Below, piece by piece: positions 7,587 to 15,997 of a stretch of DNA of 64,000 nucleotides. The DNA comes from Lacicoccus halitifaciens (lineage in GTDB: Bacteria; Bacillota; Bacilli; Staphylococcales; Salinicoccaceae). A program made the position numbers and the translations under genes. How positions within the stretch are numbered: the first letter of the stretch is position 1; every line of letters starts with the position of its first letter. The notes under the pieces are model-generated. The model was given only the letters and a program-made list of their open reading frames with translations, was not told the origin of the DNA and searched no databases. The DNA is taken from contig NZ_JBDZDV010000003.1 of assembly GCF_040544485.1 (NCBI RefSeq), positions 186,001 through 250,000 of the forward strand, given 5' to 3'.

Positions 7587-8071
7587 TAATATTCCTCCAT
7601 TTTTGTAAGCAGAACAACTGCTTCCGAAGTGATGCCTTCAGCCCTGCCGACAAATCCTAGTTTTTCTGTAGTGGTCGCTTTAATATTAACATTTGAAACC
7701 TCTGTGTTCAAAATCGATGCCACACTTTCCCTCATCTCATCGATATGGGGCCTGAACTTCGGCGCCTGGGCCATGATGACGGCATCGACATTGCCGATTT
7801 TGTACTGCTCCTCATTCATTTTTTCAACCACTTCACCGAGCAGCACTTTGGAATCCATATCTTTGAATGACTCATCGGTGTCCGGAAAAAATTTCCCGAT
7901 ATCACCGAGTGCAAGTGCCCCGAGGATTGCATCCGCAATCGTATGGAGCAGGACGTCCGCATCCGAATGGCCTGCGAGACCTTTATCATGCGGTATCTTC
8001 AGCCCGCCGATGATCAGCGGCCTGCCTTCGGCAAACGCATGGACGTCAAAACCATGACCGATCCTTATCAT
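7586..8071 (-). CDS. ispF: 2-C-methyl-D-erythritol 2,4-cyclodiphosphate synthase
   Basis: IspF carries out the fifth step of the methylerythritol phosphate (MEP) isoprenoid pathway. The product is 161 residues; metal ligands are in IGHGFDVHAF (D8, H10) and LAGHSDADVLLHTIADAILG (H42), and ATTTEKLGFVGR lies near the C-terminus. It overlaps ispD by the ATGA type. The pathway is notable because Staphylococcus itself uses mevalonate instead: ispD, ispF and ispE together suggest the MEP route here, as in Bacillus. Confidence 0.95.
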   Translation of the reverse strand: MIRIGHGFDVHAFAEGRPLIIGGLKIPHDKGLAGHSDADVLLHTIADAILGALALGDIGKFFPDTDESFKDMDSKVLLGEVVEKMNEEQYKIGNVDAVIMAQAPKFRPHIDEMRESVASILNTEVSNVNIKATTTEKLGFVGRAEGITSEAVVLLTKMEEY

Positions 8072-8751
8072 TTACTCTCACCTCTTCCGGCTATGATCGA
8101 CTCCGCGATGACGAGGTCTTCCCGTGTCGTAATTTTAATGTTGTTGTAATCCGATTCCACAATATATACTGATTCCCCCAGGGCTTCGACCATGCTTGAA
8201 TCATCCGTCACCGCAAGGCCCTCGCGGCGGGCATTCTCATGTGCCTTCATGATCAGCCGGTAATCGAACGCCTGCGGCGTATGGGTGATGAGCAGCTCTT
8301 CCCGCTCCAGCGTCTCCGTCACTGTGGCGCCGTCCACCCTTTTGATCGTGTCCTTGACTTTCACGCCGCATATTACGGCCTTGTGCGTGATGACCGCCTT
8401 ATAAACCTCATTCAAAAGTTTACGGCTTGCAAACGGCCTCGCACCGTCATGTATGAATACATGGTCACTCTCGGGAATCTTCTTCAAAACGTTATAAATG
8501 CTGTCCTGCCTCTCCCGGCCGCCGGCGAAGACACCTTTGACTTTAGGGTAGGCCGAAAGCTTCTCTTCCATCAATGCCGTCTCATCTTCCCTCACCGCAA
8601 GGTAAATACCGGTGCAGTTCGGATCTTCCTCGAAGAGCGCCACCGTCCGTTCGATGATGGATTTCCCGTCCAGTTCGATGAATACCTTGTTTTTACCATA
8701 ACCCATGCGGCTGCCTAGGCCGGCCGCCGGTATAATCGCAATATAAGACAT
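8068..8751 (-). CDS. ispD: 2-C-methyl-D-erythritol 4-phosphate cytidylyltransferase
   Basis: IspD couples CTP to MEP. The 227-residue protein opens MSYIAIIPAAGLGSRMGYGK, with the glycine-rich CTP-binding loop at residues 8-20, and shows VFIHDGARPF near 98-107 and TPQAFDY near 157. Start: the ATG at 8751, just after the yacL stop; the longer frame up to 8805 lies inside yacL. The ribosome binding site is weak (GAGAG). It overlaps ispF by 4 nt. Confidence 0.94.
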   Translation of the reverse strand: MSYIAIIPAAGLGSRMGYGKNKVFIELDGKSIIERTVALFEEDPNCTGIYLAVREDETALMEEKLSAYPKVKGVFAGGRERQDSIYNVLKKIPESDHVFIHDGARPFASRKLLNEVYKAVITHKAVICGVKVKDTIKRVDGATVTETLEREELLITHTPQAFDYRLIMKAHENARREGLAVTDDSSMVEALGESVYIVESDYNNIKITTREDLVIAESIIAGRGESK

Positions 8752-8752
8752 A

Positions 8753-9811
8753 TTAACTCTCTCTCTTTGTAAAAATAATGCGCCCTGAATTCGTCTGCAG
8801 GACACTTGTCACTTCGACACTGACGGTGCGGTTGATCAGATTCCTGCCTTCCTCTATGACCACCATCGTCCCATCTTCAAGGTAACCGACGCCCTGACCT
8901 TCTTCCTTACCGTGTTTCGTCACCATGATATCCAGTGTATCGCCCTGTCTGATGACCAGCTTTATCGCATCCGACAATTCATTGACGTTGAGCACTTTGA
9001 TGTTATGGACCTGACACACACGGTTCAGATTATAGTCCGTAGTGATGAGGGCGGCATCTTCCTCTTTGGCGAGCTGTACGAGCTGCTGGTCCACATCCAG
9101 CTTTTCATAGGCGACCGGCTGGACGGTGACGTCCAGTCCGCTGTCCTGAAGCTCATTCAGCATATCGAGACCCCTCTGCCCGCGGTCACGCTTCATGGCA
9201 TCCGTGGAATCTGCAATCAGCTGGAGTTCATCCAGGACAAACTGGGGGACCACCAGTTCACCTTCTATAAAACCGGTTTTGACGACATCTACAATCCTGC
9301 CGTCTATGATCGCACTGGTGTCCACCAATTTCTTCTGGCCCTGCACCACTTTCCCGGCTTGCCTGCCGTTCTGTCCCGGGAAGACATCCAGCAGTTCAGT
9401 ATGCTTTTTCATACCGATCTGGAAGCCGAGATAACCGAGTATGACTGCCAGTGCAAAAGAAATGACTTCACTGACTATAGGGATATTCAACGTATTTAAT
9501 AATAATGATATTAAGACAGCAACGACAAGCCCTATAATCATGCCCAATGTCGCAAAGATGATTTCCGGCAGATTCCGGTTCAGGATCATCCCCTCGCCCT
9601 TGGCGATCAGGGATTCGACCTTCGGAACAGTCCAAAGGAAGAGGAATAAAAAGAGCAATCCCCCGATCAGGCCATGGATGAGCACGTTATCCAGCAGCAG
9701 GGGCAGTTCGACCGGGAGCAGAGAAATCAAATCCGGCAGCAGCCATACGCCGAGGGATACACCGATCAGGAAATATAATATATATATCAGATATTTCAGC
9801 AAATCATTCAC
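8753..9811 (-). CDS. yacL: PIN/TRAM-domain membrane protein YacL
   Basis: The product (352 residues) has three or four transmembrane segments in the first 135 residues, then a PIN nuclease-like domain starting at LVDTSAIIDGRIVDVV (residues 162-177, first acidic position D164), with TTDYNLNRV near 255-263, and a C-terminal TRAM RNA-binding domain (about 288-348). B. subtilis YacL shares this order; its exact substrate is not known to me. It sits between radA and ispD as in Bacillus. The start is GTG at 9811; a TTG at 9802 is also possible because the Shine-Dalgarno spacing to the GTG is short. Confidence 0.9.
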   Translation of the reverse strand: MNDLLKYLIYILYFLIGVSLGVWLLPDLISLLPVELPLLLDNVLIHGLIGGLLFLFLFLWTVPKVESLIAKGEGMILNRNLPEIIFATLGMIIGLVVAVLISLLLNTLNIPIVSEVISFALAVILGYLGFQIGMKKHTELLDVFPGQNGRQAGKVVQGQKKLVDTSAIIDGRIVDVVKTGFIEGELVVPQFVLDELQLIADSTDAMKRDRGQRGLDMLNELQDSGLDVTVQPVAYEKLDVDQQLVQLAKEEDAALITTDYNLNRVCQVHNIKVLNVNELSDAIKLVIRQGDTLDIMVTKHGKEEGQGVGYLEDGTMVVIEEGRNLINRTVSVEVTSVLQTNSGRIIFTKRES

Positions 9812-9835
9812 CGCCTTTCAAATAATTTAAAAATG

Positions 9836-11209
9836 CTAGCCGAAGGCGTGCTTTATCGCCTCGGTCAGGTGGCTCACACCCTGGACTTCCAATCCTTCCG
9901 GCAGCTGGATGCCTGCAAGGGAGGATTTTGGCACGATTGCCCGCTTGAACCCGAGTTTTGCCGCTTCCTGCAGACGTGATTCTATTTTCGTGACCCTTCT
10001 GACTTCACCTGTCAGTCCGACTTCCCCGATGAAGCAGTCATCCCCGCGCACTTCCATGTTCTTGAAGCTGGAGGCGATGCTGATGATGACGCTCAAGTCC
10101 ACAGCAGGTTCGTCCAGTTTCACACCGCCGGCCACCTTGATGTAGGCATCATGCTGCTGCATAAGGTAGCCGCCGCTCTTCTCAAGCACCGCCATCAATA
10201 AAGACAAACGGTTATGGTCGACGCCCGTCGCCATGCGCCTCGGGTTATGGAAATGTGTCGGTGCGACAAGTGCCTGGACTTCGACCAGCATCGCCCGCGT
10301 GCCTTCCATCGTTGCGACTATTGCCGAACCGGGTGTGTTTTTGGACCGTTCCTCAAGGAAGATTTCCGACGGATTCAGGACTTCCTTCAACCCCGAGCTC
10401 TTCATCTCGAATATGCCCATCTCATTCGTGGAGCCGAAACGGTTTTTGACCGCCCTTAAAATCCGGTAAGTCTGGTGCTGATCGCCTTCAAAATAAAGTA
10501 CCGTGTCCACCATATGCTCGAGCATGCGCGGTCCGGCAATCTGCCCTTCCTTCGTCACGTGGCCCACTATGAAAGTTGCGATGTTCTCGCCCTTCGCGAT
10601 GTTCATCAGACTCTGCGTACATTCCCTCACCTGGGAGACGCTGCCCGGCGCGCTGGTGATGTCCGGATGGAATATGGTCTGGATGGAGTCGATGATGAGG
10701 AAATCCGGCTTTGACCTTTTGACTTCCTCATGGATATGGTAAAGGTTCGTCTCGCAGTATACTTGCAGGTTATCACTTCTCTCATCCAGCCGGTCCGCCC
10801 GGAGCTTGATCTGTTCAAGCGATTCCTCGCCCGAGACATATAACACTTCATGCTCTTCCGACAGTGTCAGTGCAGTCTGGAGCAGGATCGTCGATTTGCC
10901 GATCCCCGGGTCCCCGCCGATCAATATGAGCGAGCCGTCGACGATCCCGCCGCCCAGCACCCGGTCGAATTCGCCGCTTTTCGTCAATGTTCTCGGCGTC
11001 TGTGATTTTTTGACGTTGTTCAACTTTGTCGGGCGGCTGACTTTTTCATCCGGCGCCTGCTTGCCGAGCGTACCCCGTCCTTTCGTCTCCTTATGCACGA
11101 GCTTTTCTTCCATCTGGTTCCAGCCGCCGCAGCTCGGGCATTTGCCCATCCACTTCGGCGATTCATATCCGCATGCCATGCACTCGAAGACATTCTTCAC
11201 TTTTGCCAT
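9836..11209 (-). CDS. radA: DNA repair protein RadA (Sms)
   Basis: A RecA-like helicase that drives branch migration during recombination. The 457-residue product has a C4 zinc finger (C10, C13, C24, C27), a Walker A GGDPGIGKST at 98-107, the RadA-specific KNRFGS motif near 255-260 and a C-terminal Lon-protease-like domain (about 280-457). Start: ATG at 11209 behind GGAGGT. In Firmicutes radA regularly follows clpC. Here a terminator separates the two and radA has its own promoter. Confidence 0.96.
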   Translation of the reverse strand: MAKVKNVFECMACGYESPKWMGKCPSCGGWNQMEEKLVHKETKGRGTLGKQAPDEKVSRPTKLNNVKKSQTPRTLTKSGEFDRVLGGGIVDGSLILIGGDPGIGKSTILLQTALTLSEEHEVLYVSGEESLEQIKLRADRLDERSDNLQVYCETNLYHIHEEVKRSKPDFLIIDSIQTIFHPDITSAPGSVSQVRECTQSLMNIAKGENIATFIVGHVTKEGQIAGPRMLEHMVDTVLYFEGDQHQTYRILRAVKNRFGSTNEMGIFEMKSSGLKEVLNPSEIFLEERSKNTPGSAIVATMEGTRAMLVEVQALVAPTHFHNPRRMATGVDHNRLSLLMAVLEKSGGYLMQQHDAYIKVAGGVKLDEPAVDLSVIISIASSFKNMEVRGDDCFIGEVGLTGEVRRVTKIESRLQEAAKLGFKRAIVPKSSLAGIQLPEGLEVQGVSHLTEAIKHAFG

Positions 11210-11242
11210 ATGTGCTGATGACCTCCGCTTCTTTTTCTTATT

Positions 11243-11270
11243 ATTGTATTACTATCGGGCCTGTTTTGAA
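11243..11270 (-). promoter_or_regulatory. Possible radA promoter
   Basis: TTCAAA (11265-11270), a 16-bp spacer and TACAAT (11243-11248) on the minus strand between the clpC terminator and radA. The -35 is a moderate match. Confidence 0.45.
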
Positions 11271-11274
11271 AGTA

Positions 11275-11323
11275 TGTAAAAGAAAACAGAACAGCCCAAA
11301 CCATTCATACATGATTTGGGCTG
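11275..11323 (-). terminator. Terminator of the ctsR-mcsA-mcsB-clpC operon
   Basis: A 9-bp stem CAGCCCAAA/TTTGGGCTG (11292-11300 with 11315-11323) followed on the minus strand by a T-rich tract, 7 nt past the clpC stop. Confidence 0.85.
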
Positions 11324-11330
11324 ACACTGC

Positions 11331-13778
11331 TTATTTCTCCGCCGCTTCTTTTTCCTTCATGCCCACCGTAAATTCTTCATTTTCATAATCCACAGTGACA
11401 ACTTTGTTTTCGAAGTCGGCACCTGAGAGCAATGACTCACTCAAAGTATCTTCAATATTCTTCTGTATGCTTCTTGCAAGCGGCCTTGCACCATATTCAG
11501 GGTCATAGCCGTCTTCTGCAATCTGTGCTTTTGCAGCTTCAGTGACCTCGATATTGATGTTCTGGTCGCTCAGCCTTTCCTGCAGCTGATCAATCATCAG
11601 GGAGACGATCTCTTTCAGGTGTTCTTTTTCAAGGCTGTGGAAGACGATGATATCATCGACACGGTTGATGAACTCCGGCCTGAATGTATCTTTCAGCTCT
11701 TTCATCATCGTGCTCTTGATCGTCTCATAGTCATTGGTGGTTGAATCGGAAGTCGTGCCGAAACCTGCGAACTTGCGGTCCTTCAGTTCCTGGGCGCCGA
11801 CGTTTGATGTCATGACGATGATCGTGTTCCTGAAATCGACCGTACGGCCGTTTGCATCCGTCAGCCTGCCGTCATCCAGCACCTGCAGCAGCATGTTGAA
11901 GACATCAGGGTGCGCTTTTTCAATTTCATCGAACAGGACGAGTGAGTAAGGTTTTCTTCTGACTTTCTCGGTCAGCTGGCCGCCGTCTTCATACCCGACG
12001 TAACCCGGCGGTGAACCGACGAGTCTGGATACCGAGTGTTTCTCCATGTACTCACTCATATCCACACGGATCATCGCATCATCTTCACCGAACATCGCTT
12101 CGCTGAGCGCCCTTGCAAGTTCGGTCTTACCAACCCCGGTCGGACCGAGGAAGATGAAACTGCCGATCGGGCGTTTCGGATTTTTAAGGCCGGCCCTTGC
12201 ACGGCGCACAGCTTTGGAGATCGAAGTCACTGCTTCCTGCTGTCCGATGACCCTGTCATGAAGGATGGATTCCAGGTTAAGGAGACGATCCGATTCGCCC
12301 TCTGCAATCTTGGACAGCGGGATGCCCGTAATTCCGCTGATGACGATTTCTATATCACCCTGGGTGACGGACTGCGATGCCTGACCCTGTTCCTTTTTCC
12401 ACTTCTCCTCTTTTTCCTTCAGTTCTTTTTCAAGCTTGGACTGGCGGTCGCGGTAGTTGGCCGCAGCTTCGAATTCCTGGCTCTGCACCGCTGCATTCTT
12501 CTCCTTCTTGATCGCTTCGAGCTTGCTCTCAAGATCTTTCAAGTCCGGCGGTGAAGTGTAGCTGCGCAGTCTGACTTTGGATGAAGCTTCATCAATCAAA
12601 TCGATCGCCTTGTCCGGCAGGAAGCGGTCCTGGATGTAGCGGTCACTCATTTTGGCTGCCGCCTCGACCGCTTCATCGGTGATCGTTATCCTGTGGTGCG
12701 CTTCGTACTTGTCCCTGAGGCCTTTAAGAATGAGGATCGTATCGTCGACATTCGGCTCATCAACCTGAACCGGCTGGAAGCGGCGTTCGAGCGCTGCATC
12801 TTTTTCAATATGCTTACGGTATTCCTCAAGGGTTGTGGCACCGATGCACTGCAGCTCACCGCGGGCAAGCGCCGGCTTCAGGATGTTGGATGCATCGATT
12901 GCACCTTCCGCCCCGCCTGCGCCGATCAATGTATGGAGCTCGTCAATGAACAGCACTACGTTTCCTGCCTTATGGATTTCTTCCATCACTTTCTTCATGC
13001 GCTCTTCAAATTCACCGCGGTATTTCGTACCGGCAACGACCGTGCCCATGTCAAGGGACATCACACGTTTGTCCTTCAATGTTTCCGGCACTTCATTTTT
13101 GATGATGGACTGGGCGAGACCTTCTGCGATCGCAGTTTTACCGACACCCGGCTCACCGATCAGGACAGGGTTGTTCTTGGTCCTGCGGGACAGTACTTCA
13201 ATCACCCTGGTGATTTCCTTGGATCTTCCGATCACCGGATCGAGACGGTCTTCACGAGCGATTTCCGTGAGATCTCTTGCGAGTGAATCAAGCGTCGGGG
13301 TGTTGTTGTCCTTCTTCTGCCCCTCTTTGCTCTGGATCGCTTCCGGATTGCCGAGCATCTTGATGACGGAAGCTCGTGCTTTTGTGATATTCAAGTCCAG
13401 GTTGGTCAGGACGCGTGCCGCCACACCTTCACTTTCGCGGATGAGGCCGAGCAGCAGGTGCTCAGTGCCCACGAAATTATGGTGCAGCTTGCGCGCTTCA
13501 TCCATGGAGAGCTCTATCACTTTTTTCGCGCGCGGGGTGTAATGGATGGATCCGGTTCCGTCCTCGCCCTCATTGATGAGGTTGAAGACTTCGTCGCGTA
13601 CATTATCTTCGCTTATATTGAAGCTCGACAGGACTTTTGCAGCAATGCCTTCCTTCTCCTTGACCAGACCGAGTAACAGGTGTTCTGTCCCTATGCTTGA
13701 ATGTTTCAGGCTGATTGCTTCTTCCTGCGCATAAGCGAGCACTTTTTGGGCTCTTTCAGTTAATCTTCCAAATAACAT
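11331..13778 (-). CDS. clpC: ATP-dependent Clp protease ATPase subunit ClpC
   Basis: ClpC unfolds proteins, including those with phosphoarginine marks made by McsB, for degradation by ClpP. The 815 residues contain an N-domain (1-150, two Clp-N repeats), AAA domain 1 with GEPGVGKTAIAEG near 205, a UVR/M-domain coiled coil near 410-470, and AAA domain 2 with GPTGVGKTELARAL near 545. Stop and start are fused with mcsB (TAAATG); GGAGGG precedes. Expression should be under CtsR. Confidence 0.97.
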   Translation of the reverse strand: MLFGRLTERAQKVLAYAQEEAISLKHSSIGTEHLLLGLVKEKEGIAAKVLSSFNISEDNVRDEVFNLINEGEDGTGSIHYTPRAKKVIELSMDEARKLHHNFVGTEHLLLGLIRESEGVAARVLTNLDLNITKARASVIKMLGNPEAIQSKEGQKKDNNTPTLDSLARDLTEIAREDRLDPVIGRSKEITRVIEVLSRRTKNNPVLIGEPGVGKTAIAEGLAQSIIKNEVPETLKDKRVMSLDMGTVVAGTKYRGEFEERMKKVMEEIHKAGNVVLFIDELHTLIGAGGAEGAIDASNILKPALARGELQCIGATTLEEYRKHIEKDAALERRFQPVQVDEPNVDDTILILKGLRDKYEAHHRITITDEAVEAAAKMSDRYIQDRFLPDKAIDLIDEASSKVRLRSYTSPPDLKDLESKLEAIKKEKNAAVQSQEFEAAANYRDRQSKLEKELKEKEEKWKKEQGQASQSVTQGDIEIVISGITGIPLSKIAEGESDRLLNLESILHDRVIGQQEAVTSISKAVRRARAGLKNPKRPIGSFIFLGPTGVGKTELARALSEAMFGEDDAMIRVDMSEYMEKHSVSRLVGSPPGYVGYEDGGQLTEKVRRKPYSLVLFDEIEKAHPDVFNMLLQVLDDGRLTDANGRTVDFRNTIIVMTSNVGAQELKDRKFAGFGTTSDSTTNDYETIKSTMMKELKDTFRPEFINRVDDIIVFHSLEKEHLKEIVSLMIDQLQERLSDQNINIEVTEAAKAQIAEDGYDPEYGARPLARSIQKNIEDTLSESLLSGADFENKVVTVDYENEEFTVGMKEKEAAEK

Positions 13779-14801
13779 TTATGATGTCCCTCCTATTAAT
13801 TCACGTAATAGTGTTGCACGTTCTTCGTCGACTGCTCTTTCTAATGATCCATACTCTTTTTCCATGGTGTTCAAACGCATTTTGATGAATGCCGGCTGAA
13901 TCAGCTGTATCTGTTCCTGAAACCTTATGGTGTTTTCGGGGAGCAGATTCAAGTCCATCCCCAGTTTAACATTACTCAAGTGATTCGCCGCTTCTTTCAA
14001 GGAAATTGTATGGGCATATTTGAGAGTGCCGTAGGAACGGTAAATTGAATCCTTCGCTTTCAGGAGATGATCATCATTCATGATGGAGCGCATCTCGTTT
14101 TCTTCTTCCATGATCCTCATCTTCAACTCATTCAGGCTGCTGATGATGTCCTCTTCAGTCCGGCCGAGCGTCAGCTGATTGGACAACTGGTAGATGTGGC
14201 CGAGCGGGACGGAGCCTTCCCCATATATTCCCCTAAGCGTAAATCCGAAACGGTTCAGATTGCTTGCAATCCTCTGTATCCTGCTGCCGAGTGACAGACC
14301 GGGCAGATGCAGCATGACTGACGCCCTGAGTCCTGTGCCGACATTCGTGGGACAGGCGGTCAGGAAGCCGTATTTGTCATCGAAGGCATAATTGATCTCC
14401 GCCTCCAGTTTATCATCAAGTTCGGATGCCCTCTCATATAATTCATCAAGCGACTCATCCGCCCCCATCACCTGGATGCGGATATGATCTTCCTCATTGA
14501 CCATGATGGACACCGATTCATCACCGCTGATGTAGCTCAGCTGTCCCCGCTTCGTGAACAGGGGGCTGATCAGGTGCTTTTCGACGAGGAGCGCTTTGTC
14601 TTCAAACTTCATCACATTCAGATCGACTTCCCCGAAGCCGCTCAATACAGTTTTCAACCTGGCCGTGACCTCATCCATCTCCCCGCCTTTCAGCATATGG
14701 GGGAAAGGGATGTCCCTCACATTCCTTGCAAGGCGGATCCTTGAAGACATTTCCACAGGCTTCTCTTCGGCTGCCGTGATCCATGGACTAACCTTCGCCA
14801 T
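13779..14801 (-). CDS. mcsB: Protein arginine kinase McsB
   Basis: McsB phosphorylates arginine residues of stress-damaged proteins, marking them for ClpCP, and also inactivates CtsR. The protein belongs to the ATP:guanido phosphotransferase fold: MSSRIRLARN near residues 20-29, SVSIMVNEEDHIRIQ near 90-104, and TACPTNVGTGLRASVMLHLPG near 150-170, which holds the catalytic Cys (C152 by this numbering). Start: ATG at 14801, for which GGTGAT is well placed; ATG 14807 and GTG 14810 are alternatives. It overlaps the end of mcsA by 14 nt. Confidence 0.94.
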   Translation of the reverse strand: MAKVSPWITAAEEKPVEMSSRIRLARNVRDIPFPHMLKGGEMDEVTARLKTVLSGFGEVDLNVMKFEDKALLVEKHLISPLFTKRGQLSYISGDESVSIMVNEEDHIRIQVMGADESLDELYERASELDDKLEAEINYAFDDKYGFLTACPTNVGTGLRASVMLHLPGLSLGSRIQRIASNLNRFGFTLRGIYGEGSVPLGHIYQLSNQLTLGRTEEDIISSLNELKMRIMEEENEMRSIMNDDHLLKAKDSIYRSYGTLKYAHTISLKEAANHLSNVKLGMDLNLLPENTIRFQEQIQLIQPAFIKMRLNTMEKEYGSLERAVDEERATLLRELIGGTS

Positions 14802-15309
14802 TGCCATCACCTGCTTCCAATGATTTTATCTGGTCCCTGACCACTGCAGCTTCCTCGAACTCCTGGCGCTCCACGAGTTCTGCGAGCTTCTCCCGGAGGC
14901 TTTCGATTTCTTTCTTCACTTTAAGGTAAGCAGAAGACTTCGCCGGGACCTTCCCGACATGTTCCGTCTGGTAGAGCTGCACCCTGGTGATGATCTCATT
15001 GCTTTTGCCGCTGAAAGTGCCGTAACAGTCCGCACAGCCGAACTTGCCGTTTTTAAGTATGTTCTCTATCGTGGAGCCGCACGTATCACAGTGCCTTTTC
15101 TGCTTCATCCCCGCCCCCGCCGGCTGTTGTGCCGAGAGTGACTGCAGAAGCTGATGAATGTTGAACGAATCATCCGGGAAATTCGCGAACTGATTCGAAA
15201 ACGACTTATTGGCACAAACTTCGCATAAATACCTCTCTGTTTTGTTCAAGCCACTGCCTGTCGTTATATGAACAGTCGCTTCATTTTCCTGACATGATTC
15301 ACATATCAT
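14788..15309 (-). CDS. mcsA: McsA, activator of McsB
   Basis: McsA is the zinc-binding partner that activates McsB. In 173 residues there are four CxxC zinc motifs (C3/C6, C29/C32, then CDTC near 85 and CADC near 103) and a C-terminal UVR domain (KEIESLREKLAELVERQEFEEAAVVRDQIK, about 135-165) like that of ClpC and UvrB. An ATG follows GAGGAGTGA, 4 nt after ctsR. Second gene of the ctsR operon. Confidence 0.93.
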   Translation of the reverse strand: MICESCQENEATVHITTGSGLNKTERYLCEVCANKSFSNQFANFPDDSFNIHQLLQSLSAQQPAGAGMKQKRHCDTCGSTIENILKNGKFGCADCYGTFSGKSNEIITRVQLYQTEHVGKVPAKSSAYLKVKKEIESLREKLAELVERQEFEEAAVVRDQIKSLEAGDGNGEG

Positions 15310-15313
15310 AAAA

Positions 15314-15781
15314 TCACTCCTCGGTGTATAGGATGACGTCGATAATATTTAGCAAAATCTTCGCCCTGAGCTGATCCCTGTACGGCAGTTCGATCATCAG
15401 CGATTCCCTGTCGAGGGCTGCGTTGATGATTTTGCCTTCCTTTAATGTGATCACTTTGTTTTCATACATGGACTGGACGATATGCTGTGCATTCCGCTGG
15501 CTCAGTCCGGTCCCTATCATCTGCTTTAAACGGGCAAGATATTCCGCTTTTGAATGTGTTTCGACCTTGGTGATCCGGATATATCCACCGCCGCCCCGTT
15601 TACTTTCCACAAGGTATCCGTGCTCATTGGTGAACCTCGTTTTTATGACATAGTTCAATTGAGATGGGACACAGTCGAATTTCTCAGCAATAGATGCACG
15701 CTTGATTTCAACGGCTTCGCCGTCGGAATCCGCAAGTAATTCCTTCAAATATTCTTCAATGATATCCGACATATTACGCAT
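15314..15781 (-). CDS. ctsR: Class III heat-shock repressor CtsR
   Basis: CtsR represses clp genes and senses heat through a glycine-rich loop. The 155-residue protein opens MRNMSDIIEEYLKELL, has the winged helix-turn-helix with SQLNYVIKTRFTNEHGY near 40-56 and the thermosensing ESKRGGGGYIRI near 59-70, followed by the C-terminal dimer domain that McsB acts on. An ATG at 15781 follows GAGGTGAT. A CtsR box and a promoter lie directly upstream, so the operon is self-regulated. Confidence 0.97.
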   Translation of the reverse strand: MRNMSDIIEEYLKELLADSDGEAVEIKRASIAEKFDCVPSQLNYVIKTRFTNEHGYLVESKRGGGGYIRITKVETHSKAEYLARLKQMIGTGLSQRNAQHIVQSMYENKVITLKEGKIINAALDRESLMIELPYRDQLRAKILLNIIDVILYTEE

Positions 15782-15793
15782 GCAATCACCTCT

Positions 15794-15810
15794 TTTGACC
15801 TTCTTTGACT
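15794..15810 (-). promoter_or_regulatory. CtsR operator
   Basis: On the minus strand AGTCAAA-GAA-GGTCAAA: two heptads 3 nt apart, a full match to the CtsR box (RGTCAAANANRGTCAAA), placed between the -10 and the ctsR ribosome binding site. Confidence 0.92.
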
Positions 15811-15812
15811 AA

Positions 15813-15841
15813 AGTATACAGCCTGCGATATATTTTGGCAA
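15813..15841 (-). promoter_or_regulatory. Promoter of the ctsR operon
   Basis: TTGCCA (15836-15841), 17-bp spacer, TATACT (15813-15818) on the minus strand, followed directly by the CtsR box. Confidence 0.8.
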
Positions 15842-15877
15842 ATTTCTTGTTCAAAAAATAAAGTCTTTCTTTATTTC

Positions 15878-15898
15878 TGCAAACGTTTGCATTATAAT
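15878..15898 (+). promoter_or_regulatory. Promoter -10 and LacI-family-type operator upstream of the nucleoside transporter
   Basis: A perfect 14-bp palindrome TGCAAACGTTTGCA (15878-15891) is followed at once by a consensus -10 TATAAT (15893-15898); no good -35 is visible, so the operator fills the promoter spacer. The core AAACGTTT is typical of LacI/GalR-family operators, including CcpA cre sites, but positions 3 and 12 depart from the strict cre consensus. Confidence 0.65.
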
Positions 15899-15997
15899 GA
15901 TTCGGTATCGCGTTTCAGCCTTTTATACTTTATAATGGAAAGCGGGACAGCATATACATATTTTACATCATATATTTTTATTTTGGAGGATTTTATC

